Source: Polaribacter litorisediminis
GTDB lineage: Bacteria > Bacteroidota > Bacteroidia > Flavobacteriales > Flavobacteriaceae
Assembly (NCBI RefSeq): GCF_019968605.1
Contig: NZ_CP082966.1
Coordinates: 3,771,501-3,835,500, forward strand
Reading direction: 5' to 3'
Length of the DNA stretch: 64,000 bases
In this document: positions 43,507 through 53,074 of the stretch, piece after piece
Layout of the letters: the number at the start of each line of letters is the position of its first letter
Position numbering within the stretch: the first letter of the stretch is position 1
Position numbers and translations under genes: made by a program
Notes under the pieces: generated by a model
The model's database searches: none
What the model was told of the DNA's origin: nothing
The model's input: the letters and a program-made list of their open reading frames with translations, nothing else

Positions 43507-44340
43507 TTGAAAAATGTAAAGTTTAGGTTATTGTCTCGCTTTCTCGAAAGTGTAAAAATTCAATTTTCATATATAAATAGAGCTAATAATATGGGAGAAG
43601 CTCTTGAAAGTTATATTAAAGACGCTTTTGCAGGAACATTTGGAATAAAAGACGAATTAAAAAGAATGCAAACTTATAATCAAGAATTTTCTTGGTTAGG
43701 ATCTCAAAATAATCCGCCTGATATTATGATAAAAGGTGGAGATGCTATTGAAGTTAAAAAAACTCAAAGTGCAAATACAAGTTTAGCTTTAAATAGTAGT
43801 TATCCAAAAACTGATTTAAGACACACAAGTCCTATGATTACAAAGGAATGTAAAGAGTGTGAAGATTGGACAATTAAGGATTTAATTTATTGCGTTGGGC
43901 ATACGACAGATACAAGTGTAAAATCTTTGTGGATGGTTTATGGTAATTCTTACGCAGCTAAACACGAAACTTACCAAAGAATTAAAACAACTATTTCTGA
44001 TGGAATTAAAACGATTCCAGACGTTGTTTTTGCAGATACAAAGGAATTGGGAAGAGTAAATCAAGTTGACCCATTAGGAATAACAAATTTGAGAATTAGA
44101 GGAATGTGGCAAATTGAAAATGCACGAAAAGTATTTAATTATTTACACGAACCTACTGGTAAAGACTTTGAATTAGTTTGCATAATTCCAACAGAAAAAT
44201 ATAATGGTTTTCCAAAAGAAAGTAAAACTAAACTTGAAACAATTAAAGAAAACGGATTTAGTATTGAGGATAAACATATAAAAGACCCAGATAATCCTGC
44301 TAAATTAATAGATTGTAAACTAATAAAACTATGCGTGTAA
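43507..44340 (+). CDS. NgoPII-type restriction endonuclease
   Basis: Up to 277 residues. Strong match in my memory to RE_NgoPII: NRANNMGEALESYIKDAF, then SQNNPPDIMIKGGDAIEVKK, the PD-(D/E)xK site (Asp72, Glu82, Lys84), and LNSSYPK. NgoPII enzymes cut GGCC. The open frame begins at a TTG (43507); an internal ATG at 43591 would lose 28 family-like residues. It follows its methyltransferase with a 150 base gap. Confidence 0.9.
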   Translation: MKNVKFRLLSRFLESVKIQFSYINRANNMGEALESYIKDAFAGTFGIKDELKRMQTYNQEFSWLGSQNNPPDIMIKGGDAIEVKKTQSANTSLALNSSYPKTDLRHTSPMITKECKECEDWTIKDLIYCVGHTTDTSVKSLWMVYGNSYAAKHETYQRIKTTISDGIKTIPDVVFADTKELGRVNQVDPLGITNLRIRGMWQIENARKVFNYLHEPTGKDFELVCIIPTEKYNGFPKESKTKLETIKENGFSIEDKHIKDPDNPAKLIDCKLIKLCV

Positions 44341-44464
44341 GTCAACACTAAAATCCATTCTCATTTGCAATTGGGTTCAGTCAACCAAACAAGCCAAAAA
44401 TTGCAAAAGAGTATGTTTTTGCCAACGCTATCAAGTTTGTGGAAAGAAAAAGTCAGTACACAAG

Positions 44465-44575
44465 AACATATATAATTTATTGCTTACTTACTAAAATCTT
44501 CACAGATTTTTTTGGTCAGTAATTATTTATTAATTTAAGTTTGTAATTCATGGAACAAACCATAGATAAAAGAGT
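44465..44575 (+). repeat. orphan, decayed attC-like site
   Basis: The plus strand reads AACATATATAATTTATTGC, TTACTTACTAAAATCTTCAC and GGTCAGTAATTATTTATTAA, then GGAACAAACCATA. In the same order and spacing these match the minus strand of site 18 (15033-15157), except for an 11 base gap and scattered changes. It lies 3' of the R-M genes in their orientation, as attC lies 3' of cassette genes. Confidence 0.75.
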
Positions 44576-44584
44576 GCTATAGAA

Positions 44585-44791
44585 TTAAGAACTCTTCTCT
44601 TTAATCAAACTTAAAGCAACTGCCAAAATTCCTAAACCGATGGTAATATAAGAGTTGGTATTGTCTTGTACGCTAACTAAATCTATATCTCCAATAGAAA
44701 CTTTAGTTTCTGGTATTACTAGGGTATAAATTCCGTAAACCAATAAAATAACACCTGCAAATAGTAAAACTGTTTTTATTGTTTTGTTCAT
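44585..44791 (-). CDS. two-TM small membrane protein
   Basis: 68 residues: helix 1 (about 7-26), a short polar loop KVSIGDIDLVSVQD, helix 2 (about 48-63), charged end. This type is common in Bacteroidetes and Proteobacteria as DUF3185-like proteins; function unknown. It lies between the orphan attC and sufD. Confidence 0.7.
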   Translation of the reverse strand: MNKTIKTVLLFAGVILLVYGIYTLVIPETKVSIGDIDLVSVQDNTNSYITIGLGILAVALSLIKEKSS

Positions 44792-44884
44792 GATTTTTTA
44801 GTTGTTTAAAGAGCAATGTATATTCAAATGGCGCCCAATTGGAAACCTTTCTCCGCTTTTAAAGGTAGTAAAAAAAATATCAAA

Positions 44885-44912
44885 GAAAAAAACCACGCAA
44901 ATTGCGTGGTTT
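44885..44912 (-). terminator. rho-independent terminator of the suf operon part
   Basis: Stem AAACCACGCAA / TTGCGTGGTTT followed on the minus strand by a T-run. It is 30 bases after the sufD stop and marks the current 3' end of the sufBCD transcript, before the inserted island. Confidence 0.85.
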
Positions 44913-44941
44913 GTATGGTATAAAATAAATTAACCTATTGA

Positions 44942-46255
44942 TTATAAATTAAAACCAATGTTAACGCCTAATTTATTGGCAATTATTTTGGTAATTCTAG
45001 ATTTTACTTCTGGGATTTTTACGCTTTCTAAAACAGTATTTGCAAAAGCATACATTAATAAAGCTTTTCCTTCTTTTTGCGGAATTCCACGTTGTTGCAT
45101 GTAAAACAATGCATTATCATCTAGTTGGCCAATGGTACAACCATGGGAACATTTTACATCATCAGCAAAAATTTCTAGTTGAGGTTTTGCATTGATTGTT
45201 GCTCTATCACTCACTAAAACATTGTTGTTTTTTTGATACGCATTTGTTTTTTGAGCTTCCTTATTTACAATTACTTTTCCGTTAAAAACCCCCGTAGAAC
45301 GCTCATCATAAATTCCTTTATAATCTTGATGAGATTCGCAATTTGGCTCAATATGATGCACTAAAGTATGGTGGTCTACATGTTGTTTTCCTTCAAGAAT
45401 GGTAACTCCTTTTAAAATAGAATCGATATGTTCTCCATTTTGATAGAAGTTTAAGTTATTTCTAGTAATATTTCCTCCAAAAGAAAATGTATGCACCGAG
45501 GCTACACTATTTGATCTTTGGTTGACGTATGTATTATCTATCAACGAAGCGTTTAAGTCATCATTTTGAATTTTATACACATCTACCGTAGCACTTTTTG
45601 CTGCATAAATTTCTGTAACCGAATTTGTTAAAACTGCGTTTGATGTTAAGCTTTGATGGCGTTCAATGATCTGAACATGAGAGTTTTCTTCAACCACAAT
45701 TAAGTTCCGAGGCTGCGTCATTGTTGCATGTTCAGAGCCTGTTGTAAAATTGATAATTTGTATCGGTTTTTGAACCTCTATATTTTTAGGAATATAGATG
45801 TAAGCACCTTCTGTAGCAAATGCTGTATTTAAGCTTGTTAAATTATCTTGCTTTGCAATTTTGTTAAAATATTTATCAATAACCGCTTTGTATTTAGGTT
45901 TGTTTAAGGCTGATGACATTAGGCAAACATCAAAATTTTCATGTGTTGTTGCAGACAGAAAAGAGCTGTATTTGCCATCAATAAAAACTACTTTATACGC
46001 ATCTATATCGTGAATAAAATATTTTTTTACATCTGCTAGTTCAACAGATCTTCCTCTATCAGGAAATATGCTAAAATCATTTTTTAAAATGCTATTTAAC
46101 GAGGTATATTTCCAAGCCTCTAACTTTTTAGTTGGGAAACCCAACTTTTCAAAATTTTCTAAAGCTTTAGATCTAATTTCGTGAATATCAGAATTCATGT
46201 CCACTCCATTTTCAAAAGCGACGTAAGAAGATAATATTTTGTCTTTTAATTCCAT
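44942..46255 (-). CDS. sufD: Fe-S cluster assembly protein SufD
   Basis: 437 residues. Beta-helix core with the SufB/SufD C-terminal block DDVKCSHGCTIGQLDDNALFY and HHIEPNCESHQDYKG. SufD forms the SufBC2D scaffold complex in the cytosol and is needed for iron entry. Downstream of sufC, separated by a broken four-helix-bundle gene. Confidence 0.96.
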   Translation of the reverse strand: MELKDKILSSYVAFENGVDMNSDIHEIRSKALENFEKLGFPTKKLEAWKYTSLNSILKNDFSIFPDRGRSVELADVKKYFIHDIDAYKVVFIDGKYSSFLSATTHENFDVCLMSSALNKPKYKAVIDKYFNKIAKQDNLTSLNTAFATEGAYIYIPKNIEVQKPIQIINFTTGSEHATMTQPRNLIVVEENSHVQIIERHQSLTSNAVLTNSVTEIYAAKSATVDVYKIQNDDLNASLIDNTYVNQRSNSVASVHTFSFGGNITRNNLNFYQNGEHIDSILKGVTILEGKQHVDHHTLVHHIEPNCESHQDYKGIYDERSTGVFNGKVIVNKEAQKTNAYQKNNNVLVSDRATINAKPQLEIFADDVKCSHGCTIGQLDDNALFYMQQRGIPQKEGKALLMYAFANTVLESVKIPEVKSRITKIIANKLGVNIGFNL

Positions 46256-46300
46256 TGTTGTTATGTTTCAGGTTTTAAGTTTCTTTTGTTTCAAGTGGTG

Positions 46301-46690
46301 CTACTTGAATTTAGTTCCTTTAAAATCCTTTTTATTTAGATAACTAATAAAGTTAGCTATCTTTTTACTTAGTTTTACACACTCGTCTACTAGTTTTTCC
46401 AAGTCTCTTTCAGATATATAGTTCGAATCAAAGAGACGATAACATTGAGATCGAGTTTCACCAACCTTTTGCGATGGATAAAAATTGTCTAAATTCTAGG
46501 TTTCCATCTCTTTCAAAACCTTCTGCAATATTGTCCATTATAGAACCTGAAGAAGATTTAATTTGGTCTTTAAATCTAAAGTCGTTTTTTAGCTCAGTAC
46601 TTTTAGAAATTAGGATTATCTTTTTAGATAACAGTCTCGCCTCTTGCCATATTTCTAAATCTTCAAATCTTTTTATCGTCGCTAAAACGT
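46301..46690 (-). pseudogene. four-helix-bundle protein, frameshifted, copy 1
   Basis: Translates as ATIKRFEDLEIWQEARLL and [20 protein letters not shown], then a frameshift near FLSIAKG, then GETRSQCYRLFDSNYISERD and a normal end. This is the 23S rRNA intervening-sequence-type four-helix-bundle family. No ATG remains at the start (CACGTTTTAGCG precedes). Inserted between sufC and sufD. Confidence 0.85.
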
Positions 46691-46724
46691 GAAACTTTAT
46701 ACTAAAGAAACCTTTTAAACTATT

Positions 46725-47474
46725 TTAAACCAATTCTTGCTTCAACCAGTCATAGCCTTTTGCTTCTAATTCTAAAGCCAAAGAAGCATCACCTGTTTTT
46801 ACGATTTTACCATCGTGCAAAACGTGTACAAAATCAGGAACAATATAATCTAATAAACGTTGATAATGAGTAATCACAATCACTGCATTGTCTTTAGATT
46901 TTAGTTTGTTTACGCCATTGGCAACAATACGCAAAGCATCAATATCTAAACCAGAATCTGTTTCGTCTAAAATGGCTAATTTTGGTTCTAACATTGCCAT
47001 TTGAAAGATTTCATTCCGTTTCTTTTCTCCACCAGAAAAACCTTCGTTTAAAGAACGTGATAAAAATTTACGGTCTATTTCTAACAATTCAGATTTTTCA
47101 CGAATCATTTTCAGCATATCTTTGGCAGGCATGTCTTCTAAACCTTTGGCTTTACGAGTTTCGTTAATAGCAGTTTTTATAAAGTTGGTTACAGAAACTC
47201 CAGGAATTTCTACCGGATATTGAAAAGATAAAAACACACCGTTATGAGCTCTTTCTTCAGGAGCCAATTCACTAATATCTTCATCGTTTAATTCTATGAT
47301 TCCGTTAGAAACTTCATACTCTTCCTTACCCGCAATGATGTTTGCCAAGGTACTTTTTCCTGCACCATTTGGTCCCATAATTGCATGAACCTCTCCTGCT
47401 TTCACCTCTAAATTTAATCCTTTTAAAATTGATTTTCCTTCAATAGAAGCGTGTAAATTGTTGATTTTTAACAT
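46725..47474 (-). CDS. sufC: Fe-S cluster assembly ATPase SufC
   Basis: 249 residues, full length ABC ATPase. Walker A GPNGAGKST near residue 35, signature FSGGEKKRNE (the SufC-specific form), Walker B LAILDETDSGLD. Energises SufBC2D rearrangement. Gene order sufB-sufC-sufD on the minus strand. Confidence 0.97.
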   Translation of the reverse strand: MLKINNLHASIEGKSILKGLNLEVKAGEVHAIMGPNGAGKSTLANIIAGKEEYEVSNGIIELNDEDISELAPEERAHNGVFLSFQYPVEIPGVSVTNFIKTAINETRKAKGLEDMPAKDMLKMIREKSELLEIDRKFLSRSLNEGFSGGEKKRNEIFQMAMLEPKLAILDETDSGLDIDALRIVANGVNKLKSKDNAVIVITHYQRLLDYIVPDFVHVLHDGKIVKTGDASLALELEAKGYDWLKQELV

Positions 47475-47537
47475 GATATAAATATCTTATTTTTTATACT
47501 TTTTAATTTCTAAATATCTTTGGGGAACCTCAATAGC

Positions 47538-48983
47538 CTATCCTACAGAACCTTCTAAACTAATTTCTAGTAATTTTTGAGCCTCCACAGCAAATTCCAT
47601 CGGCAGTTTATTAAGCACTTCTTTACTGAATCCGTTTACGATTAGCGCGATTGCTTTTTCAGTATCAATGCCTCGTTGATTGCAATAAAACAATTGCTCT
47701 TCACCAATTTTACTGGTAGTTGCTTCATGTTCTACTTGGGCTGTTTTATTTTTAACTTCGATATAAGGAAACGTGTGTGCACCACAAGCATTACCCATTA
47801 ATAAAGAATCACACTGAGAAAAGTTACGGGCATTTTCTGCTCTTGCATTTATTTGTACTAAACCTCTGTAGGAATTTTGTGAATTTCCGGCAGAAATACC
47901 TTTAGAAATAATGGTCGATTTGGTGTTTTTCCCCAAATGAATCATTTTTGTTCCTGTATCTGCTTGTTGATGATTGTTGGTTACTGCAATCGAATAAAAT
48001 TCACCGATAGAATTGTTTCCTTTTAAAACACAACTTGGGTATTTCCAAGTTACAGCAGAACCCGTTTCTACTTGCGTCCAAGAAATTTTTGCGTTGGTTT
48101 CACACAAACCTCTCTTGGTTACAAAATTGTAAACGCCTCCTTTACCTTCTTTGTTACCTGGATACCAGTTTTGTACTGTAGAATATTTAATTTCTGCATC
48201 GTCCATGGCAATGAGCTCCACAACCGCCGCATGCAATTGATTTTCATCTCTACTTGGCGCTGTACAGCCTTCTAAATAAGAAACATAACTACCTTTATCT
48301 GCAACCACAAGCGTTCTTTCAAACTGCCCTGTTCCGCCTTCATTAATTCTAAAATAGGTTGATAATTCCATTGGGCAACGAACACCTTTTGGAATGTAAC
48401 AGAAAGATCCGTCAGAAAAAACTGCCGAGTTTAATGCTGCATAAAAGTTATCGCTTGTTGGTACAATTGTTCCTAAATATTTTCGAACTAATTCTGGGTG
48501 TTCTTGAATTGCTTCAGAAATTGGCATAAAAATAATTCCTTTTTCGCCCAAGGTTTTCTTAAATGTAGTGGCAACAGAAACAGAATCCATGACGATATCT
48601 ACCGCCACATTGGCTAATTTCTTTTGTTCGTCTAAAGAAATTCCTAAACGTTTAAAAGTGTCTAACAATTCAGGGTCCACTTCATCTAAAGAGTTTAATT
48701 TTGGTTTCTTTTTTGGAGCAGAATAATAAGCAATGTCTTGAAATTTTGGCTTTTCATAATGCACATTTGCCCATTCTGGTTCTTCCATTTTTTCCCAAAC
48801 TCTGTAAGCTTCCAAACGCCAGTTTGTCATCCATTCTGGCTCGTTTTTCTTTTTAGAAATTGCTCTCACAACATCTTCACTTAAACCTATTGGAAATGTA
48901 TCACTTTCTATATCTGTATAAAAACCATAGGCATATTCTTTGGTTTTTAATTCTAATTCTAAATCGTCTTCGGTATACTTCAT
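47538..48983 (-). CDS. sufB: Fe-S cluster assembly protein SufB
   Basis: 481 residues. It has [36 protein letters not shown] and the C-terminal [16 protein letters not shown] block. It is the scaffold on which the cluster forms, receiving sulfur from SufS (directly or through SufE/SufU). First full-size gene of the sufBCD unit. Confidence 0.97.
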   Translation of the reverse strand: MKYTEDDLELELKTKEYAYGFYTDIESDTFPIGLSEDVVRAISKKKNEPEWMTNWRLEAYRVWEKMEEPEWANVHYEKPKFQDIAYYSAPKKKPKLNSLDEVDPELLDTFKRLGISLDEQKKLANVAVDIVMDSVSVATTFKKTLGEKGIIFMPISEAIQEHPELVRKYLGTIVPTSDNFYAALNSAVFSDGSFCYIPKGVRCPMELSTYFRINEGGTGQFERTLVVADKGSYVSYLEGCTAPSRDENQLHAAVVELIAMDDAEIKYSTVQNWYPGNKEGKGGVYNFVTKRGLCETNAKISWTQVETGSAVTWKYPSCVLKGNNSIGEFYSIAVTNNHQQADTGTKMIHLGKNTKSTIISKGISAGNSQNSYRGLVQINARAENARNFSQCDSLLMGNACGAHTFPYIEVKNKTAQVEHEATTSKIGEEQLFYCNQRGIDTEKAIALIVNGFSKEVLNKLPMEFAVEAQKLLEISLEGSVG

Positions 48984-49022
48984 AGTTCAAAGTTTTGAAT
49001 TTAAAGTTTAAAGTTGTGCTTA

Positions 49023-49415
49023 TTAGCTTTTGTATTTGCTTCCTTTAAGTTCACTTTTCTTTAAATAATTTATAAATTCACCAATCATCTTGCTTAAAAC
49101 CAATGATTGTTCTTTTAAGTTATTAAAATCTTTTTCATTAATATAATTCCTATTAAAAACTCTATATAATTGAGACCTTGTTTCTCCACAAGATGCTTTT
49201 GCGATTGATAAAAATTGAATAAACTCTTTGTTCCCATTTCTTTCAAATCCTTCTGCAATATTGTCCATGACTGAACCAGAAGAACCATCAATTTAATTAT
49301 ATAATCTGTAATCTTTTTTTAATCCTGTATTATTTGCGACCGTATTAATATCATTACAAAGAATTCTGGAAAGTTTCCAAATTTCTAAATCTTCAAATAT
49401 TTTAACAGTAGCCAT
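49023..49415 (-). pseudogene. four-helix-bundle protein with nonsense mutation, copy 2
   Basis: 131 codons starting MATVKIFEDLEIWKLSRIL and continuing in frame through [23 protein letters not shown] to a normal end. The TAA sits where the family has Gln (CAA), a single-base change. An internal ATG could still give an 81-residue C-terminal fragment. Lies between the A-type carrier gene and sufB. Confidence 0.85.
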
Positions 49416-49450
49416 AACTTTAAATCTTAAACCTTAAATTTTAAACTTGT

Positions 49451-49780
49451 TTACAGAGAGAATGATTCCCCACATCCACAAGTTCTGTTGGCATTCGGGT
49501 TGTTAAAAACAAAACCTTTTCCGTTTAAACCACCTGAATATTCTAAGGTTGTGCCAATTAAATATAAAAAGCTTTTTTTATCAACAATAATTTTTACGTT
49601 ATTTTCCTCAAAAAGCTTATCGTTTTCGGATTGTTTGTTATCGAAAGTTAAATCATAAGATAACCCCGAACACCCACCGCTTTTTACGCCCACTCTTACA
49701 AAATCGGTTGTAGCGTCAAAGCCATCATCAGTCATTAATTCTATGACTTTTTTCTTTGCTGTGTCTGAAACTTTTATCAT
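49451..49780 (-). CDS. A-type Fe-S carrier (HesB/IscA/SufA family)
   Basis: 109 residues with the three conserved cysteines: GGCSGLSY and, near the C-terminus, CGCGESF. It transfers assembled clusters from the scaffold to apoproteins. First gene of the suf cluster, so SufA is the likely name, but the sequence alone does not separate SufA from ErpA or IscA. Confidence 0.92.
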   Translation of the reverse strand: MIKVSDTAKKKVIELMTDDGFDATTDFVRVGVKSGGCSGLSYDLTFDNKQSENDKLFEENNVKIIVDKKSFLYLIGTTLEYSGGLNGKGFVFNNPNANRTCGCGESFSL

Positions 49781-49886
49781 ATCTTTAAATAGATTAAATC
49801 TAAATTGTGGGCAAATATACGATATAAGTTGATAAATAAAGTTAAACTTTCATTAACAAAGCTAATAAACCTATTGGCTTTATTGA

Positions 49887-50945
49887 TTATTCTTGAAGTG
49901 CAGAATTATTGATAAAATCGAAGTCTGAAAGCGACAATAAAAAGGCTTTTAAGTCTGCTTTTTCTTCATCAGAGAGTTGCACGCCACCTTCGTTTACTTT
50001 TTTCATTAAAGGGTCTATTGTTGATGAGGGTTGCAGCCCTTCTGAATAATGATTGATGACTTCTTCTAAAGTTGTAAACCTGCCATCATGCATATAAGGT
50101 GCTGTAAAAGCTAAATTTCTGATGGATGGTGATTTAAATTTTCCATGATCTGCAGGATCTCCGGTTACGGCGCCTAAACCTACATCAGAAAAACTGGAGT
50201 CTAAACCATTATTATGAAATTGGTTATCGGTCCATAAAGGATTGTTGTTACTGCCATGGCAATGAAAACAATCGCCTTTGGCTTCATCCATAAAAATATT
50301 GAAACCGTTTTGTTCTTGCGGGGTTAAAGTAGTTTCCCCTCTTAAATATTGATCAAATTTTGAGTTTCCAGAAATAATGGTTCTTTCAAATTGTGCAAGG
50401 GCTTTGGTTACTGCTACTGAGTCTATTTCTAAATTTCCGAAAGCTTGTAAAAATAAGGTTGGGTATTCTGGATGATTTTGCAATCTTCTTTCAACATCTT
50501 TCCAATTTGCATGCATCTCTATAGGATTTGAAACAGGCTCAAAAGCTTGTTTTTCTAAACTAAATTCTTTTCCGTCCCAATTAAAGAGTTCGTCAAAATT
50601 CCAAGCTAAATTAAACAAGGGCATGGCGTTTCTAAAGCCAAGTTTATCGTCAATTCCGTTGCTAAATTGTTGATTCTCTGCAAATGCATTTTGAGGATTG
50701 TGGCAACTTGCACAAGATTGAGTTTCATCACCGGAAAGAATTTTATCAAAGAATAACTTTTTTCCTAAAGCAATACCTTCTTCTGTTAAAGGATTGTTTG
50801 CTGGGATTACAGGGGCAATTAATTTATCTGCAAATAATTGAGGAACTTCTAAAGTGTATGAAATAGGTGTATAGATTTCTTCTTCTTTGGATGCGCAACG
50901 CATCAAAAGAAAAAAGCAAAGAAGAAATAGATACTTTTTGAACAT
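49887..50945 (-). CDS. MauG/CcpA-type di-haem cytochrome c peroxidase lipoprotein
   Basis: 352 residues, signal peptide with Cys lipidation site (LMRC near residue 17). Two haem c motifs, CASCHNPQ near residue 80 and CFHCHGSN near 227, plus GKFKSPSIRNLAFTAPYMHD typical of the family. Periplasmic. It follows an MbnP-like gene in one operon, a pairing also seen in copper and methanobactin loci (MbnP/MbnH), so copper-protein maturation is possible. Confidence 0.92.
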   Translation of the reverse strand: MFKKYLFLLCFFLLMRCASKEEEIYTPISYTLEVPQLFADKLIAPVIPANNPLTEEGIALGKKLFFDKILSGDETQSCASCHNPQNAFAENQQFSNGIDDKLGFRNAMPLFNLAWNFDELFNWDGKEFSLEKQAFEPVSNPIEMHANWKDVERRLQNHPEYPTLFLQAFGNLEIDSVAVTKALAQFERTIISGNSKFDQYLRGETTLTPQEQNGFNIFMDEAKGDCFHCHGSNNNPLWTDNQFHNNGLDSSFSDVGLGAVTGDPADHGKFKSPSIRNLAFTAPYMHDGRFTTLEEVINHYSEGLQPSSTIDPLMKKVNEGGVQLSDEEKADLKAFLLSLSDFDFINNSALQE

Positions 50946-50982
50946 GTTATTTTTTGGTATTAACGAATTTAAAATCCCAATA

Positions 50983-51735
50983 TTAGGGTGTTACAACTCC
51001 AACAGAAAACACGCTTTTACCATTATCACTCATCATTTTTTGCGCTTCAAAATTAGGCATTAAAACAGTGTTTAGTTCGTTTAAATTCCAAGAATTAGGA
51101 TTTTTAAACCATTCTGCGATATTCATTTTAATTTCTATGGTCGTATCATTTTTTAAATCGAAAGTTCCCATATCAACCTCAAAAGAAGTGTCTTGAAAAA
51201 TTAAATTAGCAGGATCTGTTCTGTTTACAGCTCTAATGGCATGATAATTAAAGTTGGCATCAGCATTATTGGTGTCTTTGTATTTACCATCAAACTGCAT
51301 GTAATGATAGCCACCTCCTAACATTCCTGGAACATTGAAAGAAACCGAATTTAAATCTTGATACACACCATCGATGTTGTTTGCATCTGTAAAACCAAAC
51401 GTAAATTGTAAGAAATTAGAACCTTGCGGAATCTCTTCAAAAGTAAGTTCAGAACCCGTATTTTCTCCAATATTGATCAAATGATAATTTTTGATTACAC
51501 TCCCTACAGAAAAAGTAGAAAGTACATATCTTAATTTTTCGATACTGACAGTTTCTCCATTTTGAGTGGTGAATTTAAAATTATTAAAATCGGATGAAGT
51601 TACTGGAATACCATCCCAATTTTGGGTAAATTTAAAAGTAACCTTTACAGGTTCAAAGTTTACACAGCAATCTGTTTTTTCATCACAAGAAGAAAAAACA
51701 AGTAGTATTAAAAATGTGCTAATTATTTTTTTCAT
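50983..51735 (-). CDS. MbnP-like lipoprotein
   Basis: 250 residues, lipobox VFSSC (Cys near 17), then FEPVKVTFKFTQNWDG and SIEKLRYVLSTFSV, the start of the MbnP family. Other members bind copper next to a di-haem MbnH partner. Here the downstream gene is a MauG/CcpA-type enzyme, consistent with that pairing. Expressed between a beta-propeller lipoprotein and the peroxidase. Confidence 0.87.
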   Translation of the reverse strand: MKKIISTFLILLVFSSCDEKTDCCVNFEPVKVTFKFTQNWDGIPVTSSDFNNFKFTTQNGETVSIEKLRYVLSTFSVGSVIKNYHLINIGENTGSELTFEEIPQGSNFLQFTFGFTDANNIDGVYQDLNSVSFNVPGMLGGGYHYMQFDGKYKDTNNADANFNYHAIRAVNRTDPANLIFQDTSFEVDMGTFDLKNDTTIEIKMNIAEWFKNPNSWNLNELNTVLMPNFEAQKMMSDNGKSVFSVGVVTP

Positions 51736-51738
51736 AAT

Positions 51739-53058
51739 CTATTTTATTTTGATGATAAGCCCGTCTGAAAACCCTTTATTTTCCGTAATATCTCCGTTAT
51801 TGCTGGTACTTTCCCCAACTGCGATGACGGATTGATTGTTCAGTGTAATGACATCAAATAACAAATCATTTTCTAAACCTCCAATAAATTTTTGCCAAAG
51901 AATAGTTCCGTTTGCATCTACTTTTAAAACCCAAGCATCATTTTGACCTTGATTGGTAAAACTGGCATCAGAACTTCTAGAATTTCCTGCGATGATAAAG
52001 CCATTATCGGCTGTTTTAGAAATGGCACGGGCTACATCAAAACTAGAGGCTCCCAAGGTTTTTTCCCAAATTAAATCTCCATCGGGAGTAATTTTAACCA
52101 TCCATAAATCTGCACCACCCTTGTTGTTGCTCACATCTTTGTCAGAACTTCTAGTATCACCCACCACCATAAAATTACCATCATTCGTGGCTGAAATAGC
52201 CCTTGCTTCGTCAATTTCTGAACCTCCAAAACTTTTCTCCCAAATTAAACTTCCATCCGAAGCTATTTTTAGAATCCAGAAATCATATCCGCCTTTAGGG
52301 TTAGAAATATTAAAATCTTCACTGTCTGAAGAAGCCGCAATTATATAATTGCCGTCCGCAGTTTCTACAGCACCAAAAGGTGTATCTGTAAAAGAGCCTC
52401 CATAATAGTTGCTCCATTCTAAATCTCCAGAATTGTTTAGTTTTAATGCCCAAATATCGCCGCCAGCATGTTTTTGAGCTGCTTTAGAATTCCCTTGTCC
52501 GTTGGATGCCGAAACATCTAGAACGCCGGTAATAAGATAGCCGTTATCTTGGGTTTGTAGTAAGGCGCTTCCAAAATCTGCGCCAGCATATCCAAATGTT
52601 TTTTGCCATAACACAGTGCCATTTTCACTAATTTTAAGTAGCCAAAAATCTTGAGCACCGGCATTAGAAGTAACATCATTATCAGAACTTTTGCTGTAGC
52701 CAAGAAGTGCGAAACCACCATCGGAAGTGGCAATTATATCTGCACCTCGATCATCATCTGAACCTCCAAAAGTTTTGGACCAAAGTAACGTGTCATCCGA
52801 AGAAAATTTTAGCACCCAAAAATCAAAACTTTCGTTGGTTTTTGTAGTGATATCAAAATCATTACTTTGTGTGTAGCCTAAAATTGCGTAACCACCATCC
52901 GAAGTTTTTACAACCGATTGATGACGATCATTTTTAGAACCTCCAAAGGTTTTTGTAAATTCAATGGTATTGGAATTTATGGATGGATTTTCTGTTAAAT
53001 CGTCTTTTGAACAATAAATGAAGAGTGTTAGTATTACAATGTAGCAAATTTTTTTCAT
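51739..53058 (-). CDS. beta-propeller-like repeat lipoprotein
   Basis: 439 residues. Signal peptide with lipobox IYCS, then seven units of about 53 residues with the pattern WxKxFGGSxxDxAxxIxxTxDGGFxxxGxTxSxD, for example KTFGGSDDDRGADIIATSDG. The repeat number suggests a beta-propeller on the cell surface or in the periplasm. Ligand unknown. Four bases from the MbnP-like gene. Confidence 0.85.
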   Translation of the reverse strand: MKKICYIVILTLFIYCSKDDLTENPSINSNTIEFTKTFGGSKNDRHQSVVKTSDGGYAILGYTQSNDFDITTKTNESFDFWVLKFSSDDTLLWSKTFGGSDDDRGADIIATSDGGFALLGYSKSSDNDVTSNAGAQDFWLLKISENGTVLWQKTFGYAGADFGSALLQTQDNGYLITGVLDVSASNGQGNSKAAQKHAGGDIWALKLNNSGDLEWSNYYGGSFTDTPFGAVETADGNYIIAASSDSEDFNISNPKGGYDFWILKIASDGSLIWEKSFGGSEIDEARAISATNDGNFMVVGDTRSSDKDVSNNKGGADLWMVKITPDGDLIWEKTLGASSFDVARAISKTADNGFIIAGNSRSSDASFTNQGQNDAWVLKVDANGTILWQKFIGGLENDLLFDVITLNNQSVIAVGESTSNNGDITENKGFSDGLIIKIK

Positions 53059-53074
53059 CGATTGGTTACCATTA

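Noticed and set aside
51953..52348. 131-codon plus-strand frame
   Set aside because: Antisense to the repeat units of the propeller lipoprotein; its regularity mirrors those repeats.
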